Source: Sphingobacteriia bacterium RIFOXYC2_FULL_35_18 (GTDB taxonomy: Bacteria; Bacteroidota; Bacteroidia; Chitinophagales; Chitinophagaceae). Taken from it: a stretch of 64,000 nucleotides of DNA. Below, one piece after another: positions 43,161 to 51,990 of the stretch; position 1 is the stretch's first letter, and the number at the start of each line of letters is the position of its first letter. Under the pieces are notes generated by a model, which made no database searches, was not told the origin of the DNA, and worked only from the letters and a program-made list of their open reading frames with translations. A program made the translations under genes and the position numbers. Where the stretch lies: assembly GCA_001829005.1 (NCBI GenBank), contig MIAG01000002.1, positions 111,192-175,191 on the forward strand, written 5' to 3'.

Positions 43161-45122
43161 ATGCTGATTGGATTTCAAAATGTAACATTCGAATTTGGTG
43201 CAAGAGTAATTGTAGCTGATGCTACCTGGCATATTCAACCTGGTGATAGAATTGGTTTAGTGGGCTACAATGGTACGGGCAAGTCAACCTTATTAAAGGT
43301 ACTGGTGGGTGAATATACCCCATCAAAAGGCACGGTTGAAAAAAGTAAGGAAACTACTATTGGCTATTTGCACCAAGATTTATTGAGTTTTGATACCAAT
43401 GAAAACATTACTGAAGTAGCTCTAGGGGCATTTGAGAGGGTTCGTGCAGTAGAAAAAGAGATTGAACAATTGGGAATTGAATTGGAGAAAAATCCTGAAG
43501 ACGAAGAATTATTAATTAAGTATACCGATAGTTTACATGAGTTGGATGTTTTAGATGGGTACAATATTCATCATAAAGCCGAAGAGGTATTGCATGGTTT
43601 GGGGTTTTCTAATGAGGATTTGGTGAAACCATACAAGCAGTTTAGTGGAGGTTGGAGAATGAGGGTTTTATTGGCAAAAATGATTCTACAACAACCAGAT
43701 GTATTGTTGATGGATGAACCTACCAACCACTTAGATCTTCCATCTATTGAATGGTTAGAAAAATACCTAATACATTATAAGGGAAGTGTGGTAATTGTGA
43801 GTCACGATAAATTCTTCTTAAATAGAATGGTCAATAAAATAGTAGAATTGTACCAACAAGAACTACATATTTATTCTGGCAACTATGAGTTTTATGAAAC
43901 AGAGAAGGAAATTAGAATTGAAATGCAACAAAAGGCATTTGAGAATCAACAAGATTACATACGCCAACAAGAACGATTCATAGAAAGATTCAAAGCTAAA
44001 GCAAGTAAAGCAGCACAAGCACAAAGTGTGCAAAAAAGATTAGACAAGCTAGACAAAATTGAAGACGTACAATTGGAGCGCCCCAATATGCGCATCAATT
44101 TCCAATTAGAAAAAGTTCCGGGTAAAATATTGGTAACATTAAAAGAAGTAACCAAAAGTTTTGGGAATCTTACTATTGTAGAACATGCATCTGCAGAAAT
44201 TGAAAGAGGCGATAAAATTGCATTGATTGGTGCCAACGGTAAAGGAAAGTCAACTCTTTTAAGAATGATTGCTGGTACAGAAGAATTCAGTGGGGAAAGA
44301 GTTTGGGGGCATAATGTAGAAGAAAGTTTTTATGCCCAGCACCAGCTAGAAGCACTTACTATGACTAATAATATTCTGGAAGAATTACAAGGTTGTGGCA
44401 GCAAGAAAAACGATGTTGAACTAAGAAGCCTATTAGGGTCATTTTTATTTAGTGGCGAAGACGTAGATAAAAAAATAAGGGTTTTGAGTGGAGGTGAAAA
44501 AGCCAGAGTAGCTTTGGCTAAAACTATTGTAAGCAGAGGCAACTTTTTAATTTTGGATGAACCGACCAACCACTTAGACATGCATTCAGTTGAATTGTTA
44601 GCCGAAGCATTAAATAAGTACGAAGGCTCGTATATTTTAGTGAGTCACGACCGTTATTTTATTTCTAAAACCGCCAATAAAATTTGGGAGATTGTAGACC
44701 ATCAAATAAAAGAATTTAAAGGATCTTATCAAGAATGGGTTGATTGGAACGAGCGAATGGAAAAACAACGTAAGGCGAATATTGGGGAGAGTAAAGAAAT
44801 AATAAAGCCTGCCATAAAGAAAGAGCCTGTAAAAGCAGCAGACCCAGTTGTTAAAAACGCTCAACCTATTAATAAAGAATTGCAAAAGGAACTTCAAAAA
44901 CAACAAAAGAGATTGAGTCAAATTGAAGAATCTTTAAGCAAAGCCCAAGAAGAGCAAAAGAAAATTGAAATAGAAATGGGTAATCCAGCTACTTATACCA
45001 ATAAGAGTCAATTTGCGGAGTTAGAAATTGCTTATAAGGGAGTAAAGGAAAGAATCAGTTCCCTTAATAAAGAGTACGAACAGCTATTTGAACAAGTAAT
45101 TGAATTAGAAGCTAAACAATAA
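43161..45122 (+). CDS. ABC-F family ATPase (Uup/EttA type)
   Basis: A 653-residue soluble protein with two ABC domains. Domain 1: Walker A GYNGTGKSTL (about 35-44), signature FSGGWRMR, Walker B LLMDEPTNHLD. Domain 2: GANGKGKSTL (about 354-363), LSGGEKAR, LILDEPTNHLD. A charged inter-domain linker (about 240-290) and a C-terminal coiled coil (about 560-650) match Uup-like members, which act on the ribosome or on DNA repair rather than as transporters. No membrane helices. Confidence 0.93.
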   Translation: MLIGFQNVTFEFGARVIVADATWHIQPGDRIGLVGYNGTGKSTLLKVLVGEYTPSKGTVEKSKETTIGYLHQDLLSFDTNENITEVALGAFERVRAVEKEIEQLGIELEKNPEDEELLIKYTDSLHELDVLDGYNIHHKAEEVLHGLGFSNEDLVKPYKQFSGGWRMRVLLAKMILQQPDVLLMDEPTNHLDLPSIEWLEKYLIHYKGSVVIVSHDKFFLNRMVNKIVELYQQELHIYSGNYEFYETEKEIRIEMQQKAFENQQDYIRQQERFIERFKAKASKAAQAQSVQKRLDKLDKIEDVQLERPNMRINFQLEKVPGKILVTLKEVTKSFGNLTIVEHASAEIERGDKIALIGANGKGKSTLLRMIAGTEEFSGERVWGHNVEESFYAQHQLEALTMTNNILEELQGCGSKKNDVELRSLLGSFLFSGEDVDKKIRVLSGGEKARVALAKTIVSRGNFLILDEPTNHLDMHSVELLAEALNKYEGSYILVSHDRYFISKTANKIWEIVDHQIKEFKGSYQEWVDWNERMEKQRKANIGESKEIIKPAIKKEPVKAADPVVKNAQPINKELQKELQKQQKRLSQIEESLSKAQEEQKKIEIEMGNPATYTNKSQFAELEIAYKGVKERISSLNKEYEQLFEQVIELEAKQ

Positions 45123-45129
45123 ATCAAGA

Positions 45130-45792
45130 TTATTTTTCAGAAGGATTGCTTTTGCCTGCTAGTAATTTCTCTAATGCAGTCTCCAACCTTCTTTTTCTAG
45201 TCTCCTCTTTTTTAGCACCTTCAATCCAAGTAACATACTCTTTTTGATTGGTAAAAGAAAGTGAAGTGAAAAATTCCTTGGCTTCTTCATGGGTAGTAAA
45301 TAAGCGATCTAATTCAACTGGCGCTTTAACCAATCTTTTTTCAAAATCTACTCCATTTACTGCCAACTTAGCTTCTGAAAAATTTCTTTCTTTATTGGGT
45401 ATCTGATCGGTTTTCTTAAAGCGCATTGCACTCCAAACATGATCTAAAGCTACTTGACGAACGCATTCAAAATTTTGTGCAGTTAAACATTCCCAGCTGC
45501 AGTCTCTATTTAAATCGCTGGCAATTTTACTGGTCTTCTTAGGATATGCAATCCATAACTTGCTTTCATTATGTAAAGCAGGAATTACTTCTTTTAAAAG
45601 ATTCTTTAATTGTTGTTCACTTAAAGCAAAAACCAATGCAAAATCAACTTTCTTACTCCTTAATAAAGGGGTAATATTCTTCGCATAAGTTAGTTTAGCA
45701 AACTGTTTCTCTACTGAAGAAGGTAATCCCTGAATTAGTAGATTCTTCTCGTCCTTTAATTGTAGTTTTTCGAGTAGCGTTTGATTCGACAT
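45130..45792 (-). CDS. YdeI/OmpD-associated family protein with an N-terminal DUF3052-like part
   Basis: A 220-residue protein. The C-terminal third (about 160-210: LDRLFTTHEEAKEFFTSLSFTNQKEYVTWIEGAKKEETRKRRLETALEKL) is the YdeI/OmdA signature with its WI-AKKEETR-RR motif. The N-terminal part (about 20-110, KVDFALVFALSEQQLKNLLKEVIPALHNESKLWIAYPKK) resembles DUF3052. Function is poorly known; it converges on the ABC-F gene. Confidence 0.8.
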   Translation of the reverse strand: MSNQTLLEKLQLKDEKNLLIQGLPSSVEKQFAKLTYAKNITPLLRSKKVDFALVFALSEQQLKNLLKEVIPALHNESKLWIAYPKKTSKIASDLNRDCSWECLTAQNFECVRQVALDHVWSAMRFKKTDQIPNKERNFSEAKLAVNGVDFEKRLVKAPVELDRLFTTHEEAKEFFTSLSFTNQKEYVTWIEGAKKEETRKRRLETALEKLLAGKSNPSEK

Positions 45793-45843
45793 GCCTTAAA
45801 GGAGTTTTATAAATGCAATTAAAGTTGCAAAGTTAAAAAAATG

Positions 45844-46650
45844 TTATGACTTTTTATAGTAATTCTGAATAGTACTAGGCATGATTTTTTCTAATGCTAC
45901 CATTCTTTCTGCATCACTAGGGTGTGTGCTCAAGATAGAATTGGTATTTCCACCACCTGCTGCACCAGACATCCTTTTCCAAAATGATAGCGCTTCTCTT
46001 GGATCATACCCTGCCAGAGCTGAAAACATTAAACCAAATCGGTCGGCTTCTAACTCGTTACTTCTGCTGAAAGCAGGCATTATAGTGCCCGAAGCAATCC
46101 CATAAGATGCATTAAATATGTCTTGAGTTAATTGTGGCTTATTCGATAGCGCAATTGACATGCCGGCTCCTAGCCCTTGTTGAAGTAACCCTTGACTCAT
46201 TCTTTCGCTTCCATGTCTTGCTAATGCATGAGCTATTTCATGTCCCATTACAACCGCTAAACCCGCTTCGTTTTGTGTAATTGGCAATATTCCTGTATAA
46301 ACAACAATTTTTCCTCCTGGCATACACCAAGCATTCATTTGTTTGTCGTTTACTAAATTAATATCCCATGTATACCCCTCTAGCTCGTTTGATAATCCTT
46401 TTTGTTGATAATATTTCTTAATCGCAGTTACAATTCTTTCTCCTACCCGCTTAACCATAACAGCATCTGCTGTTCCGTTAACTACTTTATTTGTATTTAA
46501 AAAAGATTTGTATTGACTTACTGCCAATGATTGTGCTTCCGATTCTGGAACCAATGTTAACTGCTTTCTTCCTGTGATGGCATTTCTTTGACAAGCTATA
46601 GCTACAACAATGATCGCCAAAAGCGTTACTGATTGAATAATCTTTTTCAT
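45844..46650 (-). CDS. M48-family metallopeptidase, lipoprotein
   Basis: A 268-residue M48 zinc peptidase like BepA/LoiP. A lipoprotein signal ends VAIAC (Cys20). The zinc site HEIAHALARH (about 146-155) and the downstream NELEADRFGL Glu are intact, as is the usual LSTHPSDAERM near the end. It should act in the periplasm on outer-membrane protein quality. ATG 46650 is preferred over 46674. It follows plsY by 24 bases. Confidence 0.93.
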   Translation of the reverse strand: MKKIIQSVTLLAIIVVAIACQRNAITGRKQLTLVPESEAQSLAVSQYKSFLNTNKVVNGTADAVMVKRVGERIVTAIKKYYQQKGLSNELEGYTWDINLVNDKQMNAWCMPGGKIVVYTGILPITQNEAGLAVVMGHEIAHALARHGSERMSQGLLQQGLGAGMSIALSNKPQLTQDIFNASYGIASGTIMPAFSRSNELEADRFGLMFSALAGYDPREALSFWKRMSGAAGGGNTNSILSTHPSDAERMVALEKIMPSTIQNYYKKS

Positions 46651-46674
46651 GCAAAAATTTAAGTACAACAACAA

Positions 46675-47319
46675 TTACTTTCTTCTTCTTTCCTTATCCC
46701 TTGATCTAAATAATGGGATCTTACTTTCTGTACCTTTTAGAATTCTTCCTATATTTTTTTGATGTGTCAAAATCACCATTAATGCAACCAATACTGCAAA
46801 AATGCGATACAATGTTTCTTTCTCATTAAAGATGAATAAGATAAAGACCATGAAAGAAACACCAGCTAGAATGGAGCTTAGCGATACGAATCTGGTTAAG
46901 TATAATACAATTAAAAATACCCCTACACAACAAAGTGCTACTAAGGGTTGAATGGCAACCGCCATACCTAACAGTGTGGCAACACCTTTTCCTCCCCTGA
47001 AGCCTGCCCAAATTGGGAATATATGGCCTAATACAGCAGCCAGCCCTAATCCAATCATAAAATTGGTTCTATCCCATTCGTCAGTTAAATAATAGGGTAA
47101 TAAAATATATAATGAGGTAGCAATAATCCCTTTTAACACATCAACCATCATTACGAATGTTCCCCATTTAGAGCCAAGCACCCTAAATGTATTAGTCGCT
47201 CCTGCATTACCACTACCGTAATCTCTGATATCTATTTTGAAAAAATGCTTGCTAATCCAAACAGCTGTTGGCACAGAACCTATTAAATAAGCCAACAAAA
47301 TCAATATAACTTCGTTCAT
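46675..47319 (-). CDS. plsY: Glycerol-3-phosphate acyltransferase PlsY
   Basis: A 214-residue, five-helix membrane enzyme that acylates glycerol-3-phosphate using acyl-phosphate from PlsX. Signatures: DYGSGNAGATNTFRVLG (about 29-45) and FRGGKGVATLLG (about 104-115), plus a basic C-terminal tail. ATG 47319 is chosen, 21 bases after a minus-strand TATCTTTG at 47347-47340; an ATG at 47352 would precede that box. Confidence 0.95.
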   Translation of the reverse strand: MNEVILILLAYLIGSVPTAVWISKHFFKIDIRDYGSGNAGATNTFRVLGSKWGTFVMMVDVLKGIIATSLYILLPYYLTDEWDRTNFMIGLGLAAVLGHIFPIWAGFRGGKGVATLLGMAVAIQPLVALCCVGVFLIVLYLTRFVSLSSILAGVSFMVFILFIFNEKETLYRIFAVLVALMVILTHQKNIGRILKGTESKIPLFRSRDKERRRK

Positions 47320-47389
47320 GTACGTATTTATTGGGGGCACAAAGATAAACAATTATCTAAGTTAATAATTTCTTAACACAAAAACGAAC

Positions 47390-48217
47390 CTAATTAACCG
47401 AAAATTGTATGGCTATCCACCCTTCTTTGGTTAAGGTTTGTTCATGTTTAAACCGGGATAGTTTACACAATTCAATCATTTCTAGTTCATCACTTGATAA
47501 TAAGCCACTTAATATTAAAATTCCATCTGGGTTGATTATTTGTGGAAACAATAACATATTAGCTTCTAAAATATGTCTATTGATATTGGCAATGACAATA
47601 TCATATTGTTCATTGGTAGTAATAGTATCAGACAATGCAATATGAATATTTTTACATTTATTCACTTCCACATTTTCTTCGGCATTTTCAATACACCAAG
47701 AGTCGTTGTCTACTCCTACAACCAATGCGGCGCCTAGTTTTTCAGCTAAGATTGCTAAAATCCCTGTTCCAGTTCCAAAATCAAAAACCTTTTTACCACT
47801 AAAATTGATTGATTCCATCAATTTCATAACTGAATAAGTAGTACCATGATGCCCTGTTCCAAAACTCATTTTAGGCGTAATGATGAGTTCGTGCTGAACG
47901 TTTTGAATGGGTTGGTGAAATGAAGCCCTTACACCTACAAATTGGTCTACTTGCATAGGACTAAAATTAGACTCCCATAAAATATTCCAATTCTGTTTTT
48001 CAATGCTATTCGTTACTGCAGATAATGGATACGTAGCTAATAAATTGGTGAGTGCTTGTTGGCTGAACAATTCTGAAGAAATATACGCTTTCAGTTCATT
48101 GGGTTCTTCTAAAAAACCGTCATAGCCTAATTCTGCTAATTGAGCAATCAACATTTCAGATAGATCATCTACTTGATTAGCTATCGATATTATTACCTCC
48201 TGGTATTGTTGAGTCAT
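47390..48217 (-). CDS. prmA: Ribosomal protein L11 methyltransferase
   Basis: A 275-residue PrmA. A small N-terminal domain is followed by a SAM methyltransferase domain with KMSFGTGHHGTTYSVM (the PrmA substrate loop), VFDFGTGTGILAILA (SAM loop, about 150-164) and VIANINRH (catalytic NPP-like region). It methylates L11. A hairpin at 48236-48259 separates it from pnp. Confidence 0.94.
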   Translation of the reverse strand: MTQQYQEVIISIANQVDDLSEMLIAQLAELGYDGFLEEPNELKAYISSELFSQQALTNLLATYPLSAVTNSIEKQNWNILWESNFSPMQVDQFVGVRASFHQPIQNVQHELIITPKMSFGTGHHGTTYSVMKLMESINFSGKKVFDFGTGTGILAILAEKLGAALVVGVDNDSWCIENAEENVEVNKCKNIHIALSDTITTNEQYDIVIANINRHILEANMLLFPQIINPDGILILSGLLSSDELEMIELCKLSRFKHEQTLTKEGWIAIQFSVN

Positions 48218-48224
48218 GGTCGTT

Positions 48225-48259
48225 ATTTAAAATATCAATGGCCCGTATTCGGGCCATTG
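48225..48259 (-). terminator. Terminator after pnp
   Basis: A 10-base perfect stem (CAATGGCCCG with CGGGCCATTG) with a 4-base loop. The following minus-strand bases are AT-rich but lack a long T run, so termination may be partial. Confidence 0.65.
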
Positions 48260-48280
48260 AGTTGCAAAAAATATGATGAA

Positions 48281-50437
48281 TTATCCTTGGTTTTCAGGAT
48301 TATTTTCTCTTGGTTTTTGTTCTGGTCTTGGCATTAAGGCTTTACGGCTTAATTTAAACTTACCGGTTTTTGGATCTAACCCTACCAATTTAACTTTAAC
48401 CATATCTCCTTCTTTGAACAATCCATCCATAGATTCAAGGCGGCTCCAGCTAATCTCGCTGATATGCAACAAACCTTGTTTGCCAGGCATAAATTCTACA
48501 AAAGCACCAAACTCTTTGATTCCTTTGATAGGTCCTTCGTATACATCACCTACTTCAGGAACAGCTGTAATGCTTCTTACCCAATTAACTGCTTTATCTA
48601 AGCTTTCTTTTGAAGCAGAGAAAATGCTTACTTCGCCAGTGTTGCCAACTTCTTCAATATTTACAGTTGCACCAGTTTCGCGCTGAATTTCCTGAATTAC
48701 CTTTCCACCTGGTCCAATAACTGCTCCAATGAATTCTTTATCAATAATTAATTTAACCATTCTTGGCGCATGTGGTTTCACTTCGGCTCTATGGGCAGGA
48801 ATACACTCATACATAGCATCTAGGATATGTAATCTACCAGCTCTTGCTTGAGTTAATGCTTCCATCATCACTTCCATGCTTAGACCATCTACTTTAATGT
48901 CCATTTGAACTCCACAGATACCGTCTTTAGTACCAGTAACTTTAAAGTCCATATCACCTAAATGGTCTTCATCTCCTAAGATATCAGTTAAGATTGCATA
49001 CTTACCATCTTCCCGAGTAATTAATCCCATTGCTACTCCACTTACGTGCTTTGGAACAGGTACACCAGCATCCATTAAAGCCAATGATCCGGCACAAACA
49101 GTTGCCATTGAAGATGAACCATTGCTTTCCAAAATATCACTTACAATTCTAACTGTATATGCAAACTCTGTTGAAGAAGGCATCATTTGTTTTAATGAAC
49201 GTTGAGCCAAGTTACCATGACCAACTTCTCTTCTACCAACACCACGCATCATTTTAACTTCACCTGTAGAGAATGGTGGAAAATTATAATGCAAGAAGAA
49301 TTTTGAATATTCTGATTTTGCTGCGGTTTCAGCTAATAACTCATCTAATTTAGTTCCGAAAGTAACCGTTGTAAGGGATTGAGTTTCACCTCTAGTAAAT
49401 AAAGCAGAACCGTGTGGAGTTGGAAGTGGTTCTACTTCCATAGCCAAAGGTCTAACTTCGTCTAACTTACGTCCGTCTAGACGAATACGATCTTCTAAGA
49501 TCATATTTCTTACGACTTCCCATTTAAGGTCTTCGTAATATTTTTTTGCTAACTTTTTCTGTAAATCTGTAACATCTGCAGGTAAAATAGCCATGATTTC
49601 ATCTTTCAGAGCACTGTAAGCATCTGAACGCTCATGCTTTGCAGACCCTTTTCTTGAAATTTCGTATACACGGTCTTTCGCAAAGTTGTATACCAATTCC
49701 TTGATTTGTTCATCTTGCTCAGGTTTCTTATAGTCACGCTTTGTAGTAACTCCTGCTTTTGCTCTTAATTCAGCTTGTGCTTTAATTTGAATACGAATAG
49801 CATCGTGTGCAATCTCAAGCGCCTTTACTAAATCTGCTTCAGCACACTCTTTAGCTTCCCCTTCTACCATCATCAAATTCTTCTCAGTAGCTGCAATCAA
49901 AAATTCAAGGTCAGAATTAGCTAATTCAGATCTTGTAGGGTTGATAATGAATTGTCCATTCACTCTAGCTATTCTAACTTCAGAAATAATTTCTTTAATT
50001 GGAATATCTGAAACAGCCAATGCTGCCGATGCAGCTAAGCAAGCCAATGAATCTGGTAAAATATCCGCATCACTTGAAATAAGACTCACCAATACCTGAA
50101 CATCACATAAATAATCTTCTGGGAATAATGGTCTTAAGGCACGATCAATTAATCGGCTGGTTAATATTTCATAGTCATTTAAACGAGCTTCTCTTTTGAA
50201 AAAAGATCCTGGTACACGACCTGCGGATGCAAATTTTTCTTGATAGTCTACACTTAAAGGGAAGAAATCCTGCCCATCTTTTGGGTCTTTATTAGCTACA
50301 ACAGTAGCCATAATAATACAGTTTCCTTGTTGAACAGTAACTGCTCCGTCTGCTTGACGAGCCAATTTACCTGTCCCAAGAGTTACCTGACGTTTTTCGT
50401 CTAGGTTAAATTGAACACTTATTGGTTGTGATAACAT
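48281..50437 (-). CDS. pnp: Polyribonucleotide nucleotidyltransferase (PNPase)
   Basis: A 718-residue PNPase: two RNase PH domains (about 10-230 and 315-540), a helical linker, a KH domain (about 560-620, VIGPGGKVIQEIQRETG) and an S1 domain (about 630-700, GDVYEGPIKGIKEFGAFVEFMPG). It degrades RNA 3' to 5' using phosphate. It follows rpsO as in many bacteria. A small hairpin (GAAGCT, ATTTG, AGCTTC at 50460-50476) lies in its leader. Confidence 0.97.
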   Translation of the reverse strand: MLSQPISVQFNLDEKRQVTLGTGKLARQADGAVTVQQGNCIIMATVVANKDPKDGQDFFPLSVDYQEKFASAGRVPGSFFKREARLNDYEILTSRLIDRALRPLFPEDYLCDVQVLVSLISSDADILPDSLACLAASAALAVSDIPIKEIISEVRIARVNGQFIINPTRSELANSDLEFLIAATEKNLMMVEGEAKECAEADLVKALEIAHDAIRIQIKAQAELRAKAGVTTKRDYKKPEQDEQIKELVYNFAKDRVYEISRKGSAKHERSDAYSALKDEIMAILPADVTDLQKKLAKKYYEDLKWEVVRNMILEDRIRLDGRKLDEVRPLAMEVEPLPTPHGSALFTRGETQSLTTVTFGTKLDELLAETAAKSEYSKFFLHYNFPPFSTGEVKMMRGVGRREVGHGNLAQRSLKQMMPSSTEFAYTVRIVSDILESNGSSSMATVCAGSLALMDAGVPVPKHVSGVAMGLITREDGKYAILTDILGDEDHLGDMDFKVTGTKDGICGVQMDIKVDGLSMEVMMEALTQARAGRLHILDAMYECIPAHRAEVKPHAPRMVKLIIDKEFIGAVIGPGGKVIQEIQRETGATVNIEEVGNTGEVSIFSASKESLDKAVNWVRSITAVPEVGDVYEGPIKGIKEFGAFVEFMPGKQGLLHISEISWSRLESMDGLFKEGDMVKVKLVGLDPKTGKFKLSRKALMPRPEQKPRENNPENQG

Positions 50438-50511
50438 AATCTTTTATATGAATTGATTAGAAGCTATTTGAGCTTCAATCAATGGTTTGAATGGCTGATT
50501 GTAAGATACAG

Positions 50512-50556
50512 GATAAAACAACTATTCCCAACTACAATAAAATGTGAGTTGGGAAT
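50512..50556 (-). terminator. Terminator after rpsO
   Basis: On the minus strand ATTCCCAACT pairs with AGTTGGGAAT (10 bases) around a 13-base loop; the tail AGTTGTTTTAT is only moderately T-rich, so some readthrough into pnp is possible. Confidence 0.55.
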
Positions 50557-50579
50557 GGTTTTATAACATGACTGAAGAA

Positions 50580-50852
50580 TTATTTTCTCAGACCTAATTT
50601 CTCAATTAGCGCACGGTATCCGCTTAAGTTATGCTTTTGCATGTAAGCCAATAAACGCTTACGCTGACCAACCATCATCATTAACCCACGTTGAGTTGAA
50701 TGATCGTGTTTGTTTGCTTGTAAGTGCTTTGAAATATGGGCAATACGCTCAGTTAAAATAGCAACTTGCGCTTCAATTGAACCTGTGTTGCTTGCTTTTC
50801 CACCAAATTCAGCAAAAATGCTGGCTTTTCTTTCTGTAGTTAAATAAGGCAT
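50580..50852 (-). CDS. rpsO: 30S ribosomal protein S15
   Basis: A 90-residue S15 with its conserved GSIEAQVAILTERIAHISKHLQANKHDHSTQRGLMMMVGQRKRLLAYM core. It binds 16S rRNA early in 30S assembly. A consensus promoter and a short leader with a direct repeat precede it. Confidence 0.97.
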   Translation of the reverse strand: MPYLTTERKASIFAEFGGKASNTGSIEAQVAILTERIAHISKHLQANKHDHSTQRGLMMMVGQRKRLLAYMQKHNLSGYRALIEKLGLRK

Positions 50853-50867
50853 CTCTAAGTTTTTAAA

Positions 50868-50887
50868 TAGACTCCGGAATTAGACTC
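50868..50887 (-). repeat. Direct repeat in the rpsO leader
   Basis: TAGACTC occurs at 50868-50874 and 50881-50887 (plus-strand reading), inside the predicted 47-base leader. It may be part of an S15-binding leader structure. Confidence 0.35.
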
Positions 50888-50904
50888 TTTCTTTTTTTTC
50901 GGTG

Positions 50905-50936
50905 CAAAAGTACCATTTTTCCTTAAAAAACACAAA
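50905..50936 (-). promoter_or_regulatory. Promoter of rpsO
   Basis: On the minus strand TTTG (50936-50933), a 20-base spacer and TACTTTTG (50912-50905), an exact consensus match. Predicted start near 50899. Confidence 0.6.
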
Positions 50937-50940
50937 TTAT

Positions 50941-51087
50941 ATGCTTTTTTTTAGTTTACCCTAAATAAATAGGGCTAAATCTCTCATCTACTATGATAAA
51001 TGATATAAAATAGCATAGTTATGCAGCATAAAAAATATTAATTTGTCTTATCTTCATCAATTATAAATTAATCATTATTAAGTCCTT
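50941..51087. other. AT-rich region upstream of the rnz operon
   Basis: It holds an imperfect hairpin around CCCTA/TAGGG (near 50959-50974) and a 12-base palindrome GCATAGTTATGC (51013-51024). The only promoter-like element for rnz is a weak TATCTTCA near 51050. No gene is evident. Confidence 0.35.
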
Positions 51088-51990
51088 ATGTTTGCTGTAA
51101 CTATTTTAGGAAACAATTCAGCATTACCAGCCTATGACAGGCATCCTAGTGCACAGATAGTTACCATTAACGACCAACTCTTATTAATTGATTGCGGAGA
51201 AGGTACTCAAATGCAGCTCTCCAGGTATAAAATACGGCGGGGGAAATTAAACCATATTTTCATTTCGCACTTACACGGAGACCATTATTTTGGCCTAATA
51301 GGTTTAATAAGTAGTATGGCTTTGTTAAACAGAGAGCAGCCACTCCATTTATTTGCTCCCCCAGGGTTAGAAGAAATTATATCGCTGCAATTAAAAGTTG
51401 CTTCTACTACCCTACCTTATGAATTGGTTTTCCTTCCATTAAATGATGAGGAAGTTATTTTAGATACCCCCAAATTTTCAGTAGAGGCTTTCCATACTCA
51501 ACACCGTATTCCTTGTTGGGGGTTTTTAATAAAAGAAAAAAAGCATCCAAGAAAATTGGACAAAGAAAAAGCAATCAACTTTGATATTCCAGCTGCCTTT
51601 TACCCCTCATTAAAAATGGGGTATGATTATACCGCAAAAGATGGCTCCGTAGTATATAACGAGCAAGTTACTATACCCAATTCACCTGCAAAAAGCTATG
51701 CTTATTGCGCCGATACCATTTATGATGAAAGGCTAATCAATATAGCAAAAGATGTAACAATGATTTATCATGAAGCTACTTATTTGAACGGCATGGAAGA
51801 AAGAGCTGCTGCAAGATTTCATTCAACAACATCTCAAGCTGCAACAATTGCAATGAATGCCAATGCCGGAGGCTTATTGCTTGGCCATTTTAGTAGCAAA
51901 TTTGAAGAATTACATGACTACTTAAAAGAAGCTTTAGAAGTATTTCCTAAAACCCAATTAGCCATTGAGGGTGTTACTTTTAGAATATGA
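51088..51990 (+). CDS. rnz: Ribonuclease Z
   Basis: A 300-residue metallo-beta-lactamase-fold tRNase Z. The zinc motif is HLHGDH (about 66-71), with DCGEGTQ before it, the YCADT Asp, and HSTTSQAA plus GHFSSKFEE at the end. It removes 3' trailers from tRNA precursors. Its last bases overlap the histidine kinase start by 4 (ATGA), an unusual operon link. Confidence 0.94.
   Translation: MFAVTILGNNSALPAYDRHPSAQIVTINDQLLLIDCGEGTQMQLSRYKIRRGKLNHIFISHLHGDHYFGLIGLISSMALLNREQPLHLFAPPGLEEIISLQLKVASTTLPYELVFLPLNDEEVILDTPKFSVEAFHTQHRIPCWGFLIKEKKHPRKLDKEKAINFDIPAAFYPSLKMGYDYTAKDGSVVYNEQVTIPNSPAKSYAYCADTIYDERLINIAKDVTMIYHEATYLNGMEERAAARFHSTTSQAATIAMNANAGGLLLGHFSSKFEELHDYLKEALEVFPKTQLAIEGVTFRI

Noticed and set aside
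48236..48259. Perfect palindrome considered as an operator
   Set aside because: Its position directly after the pnp stop and the 10-base stem with 4-base loop fit a terminator better.
48273..48686. Open frame opposite the 3' end of pnp
   Set aside because: Lies fully antisense to conserved KH/S1 coding sequence with no domain features; a shadow frame.
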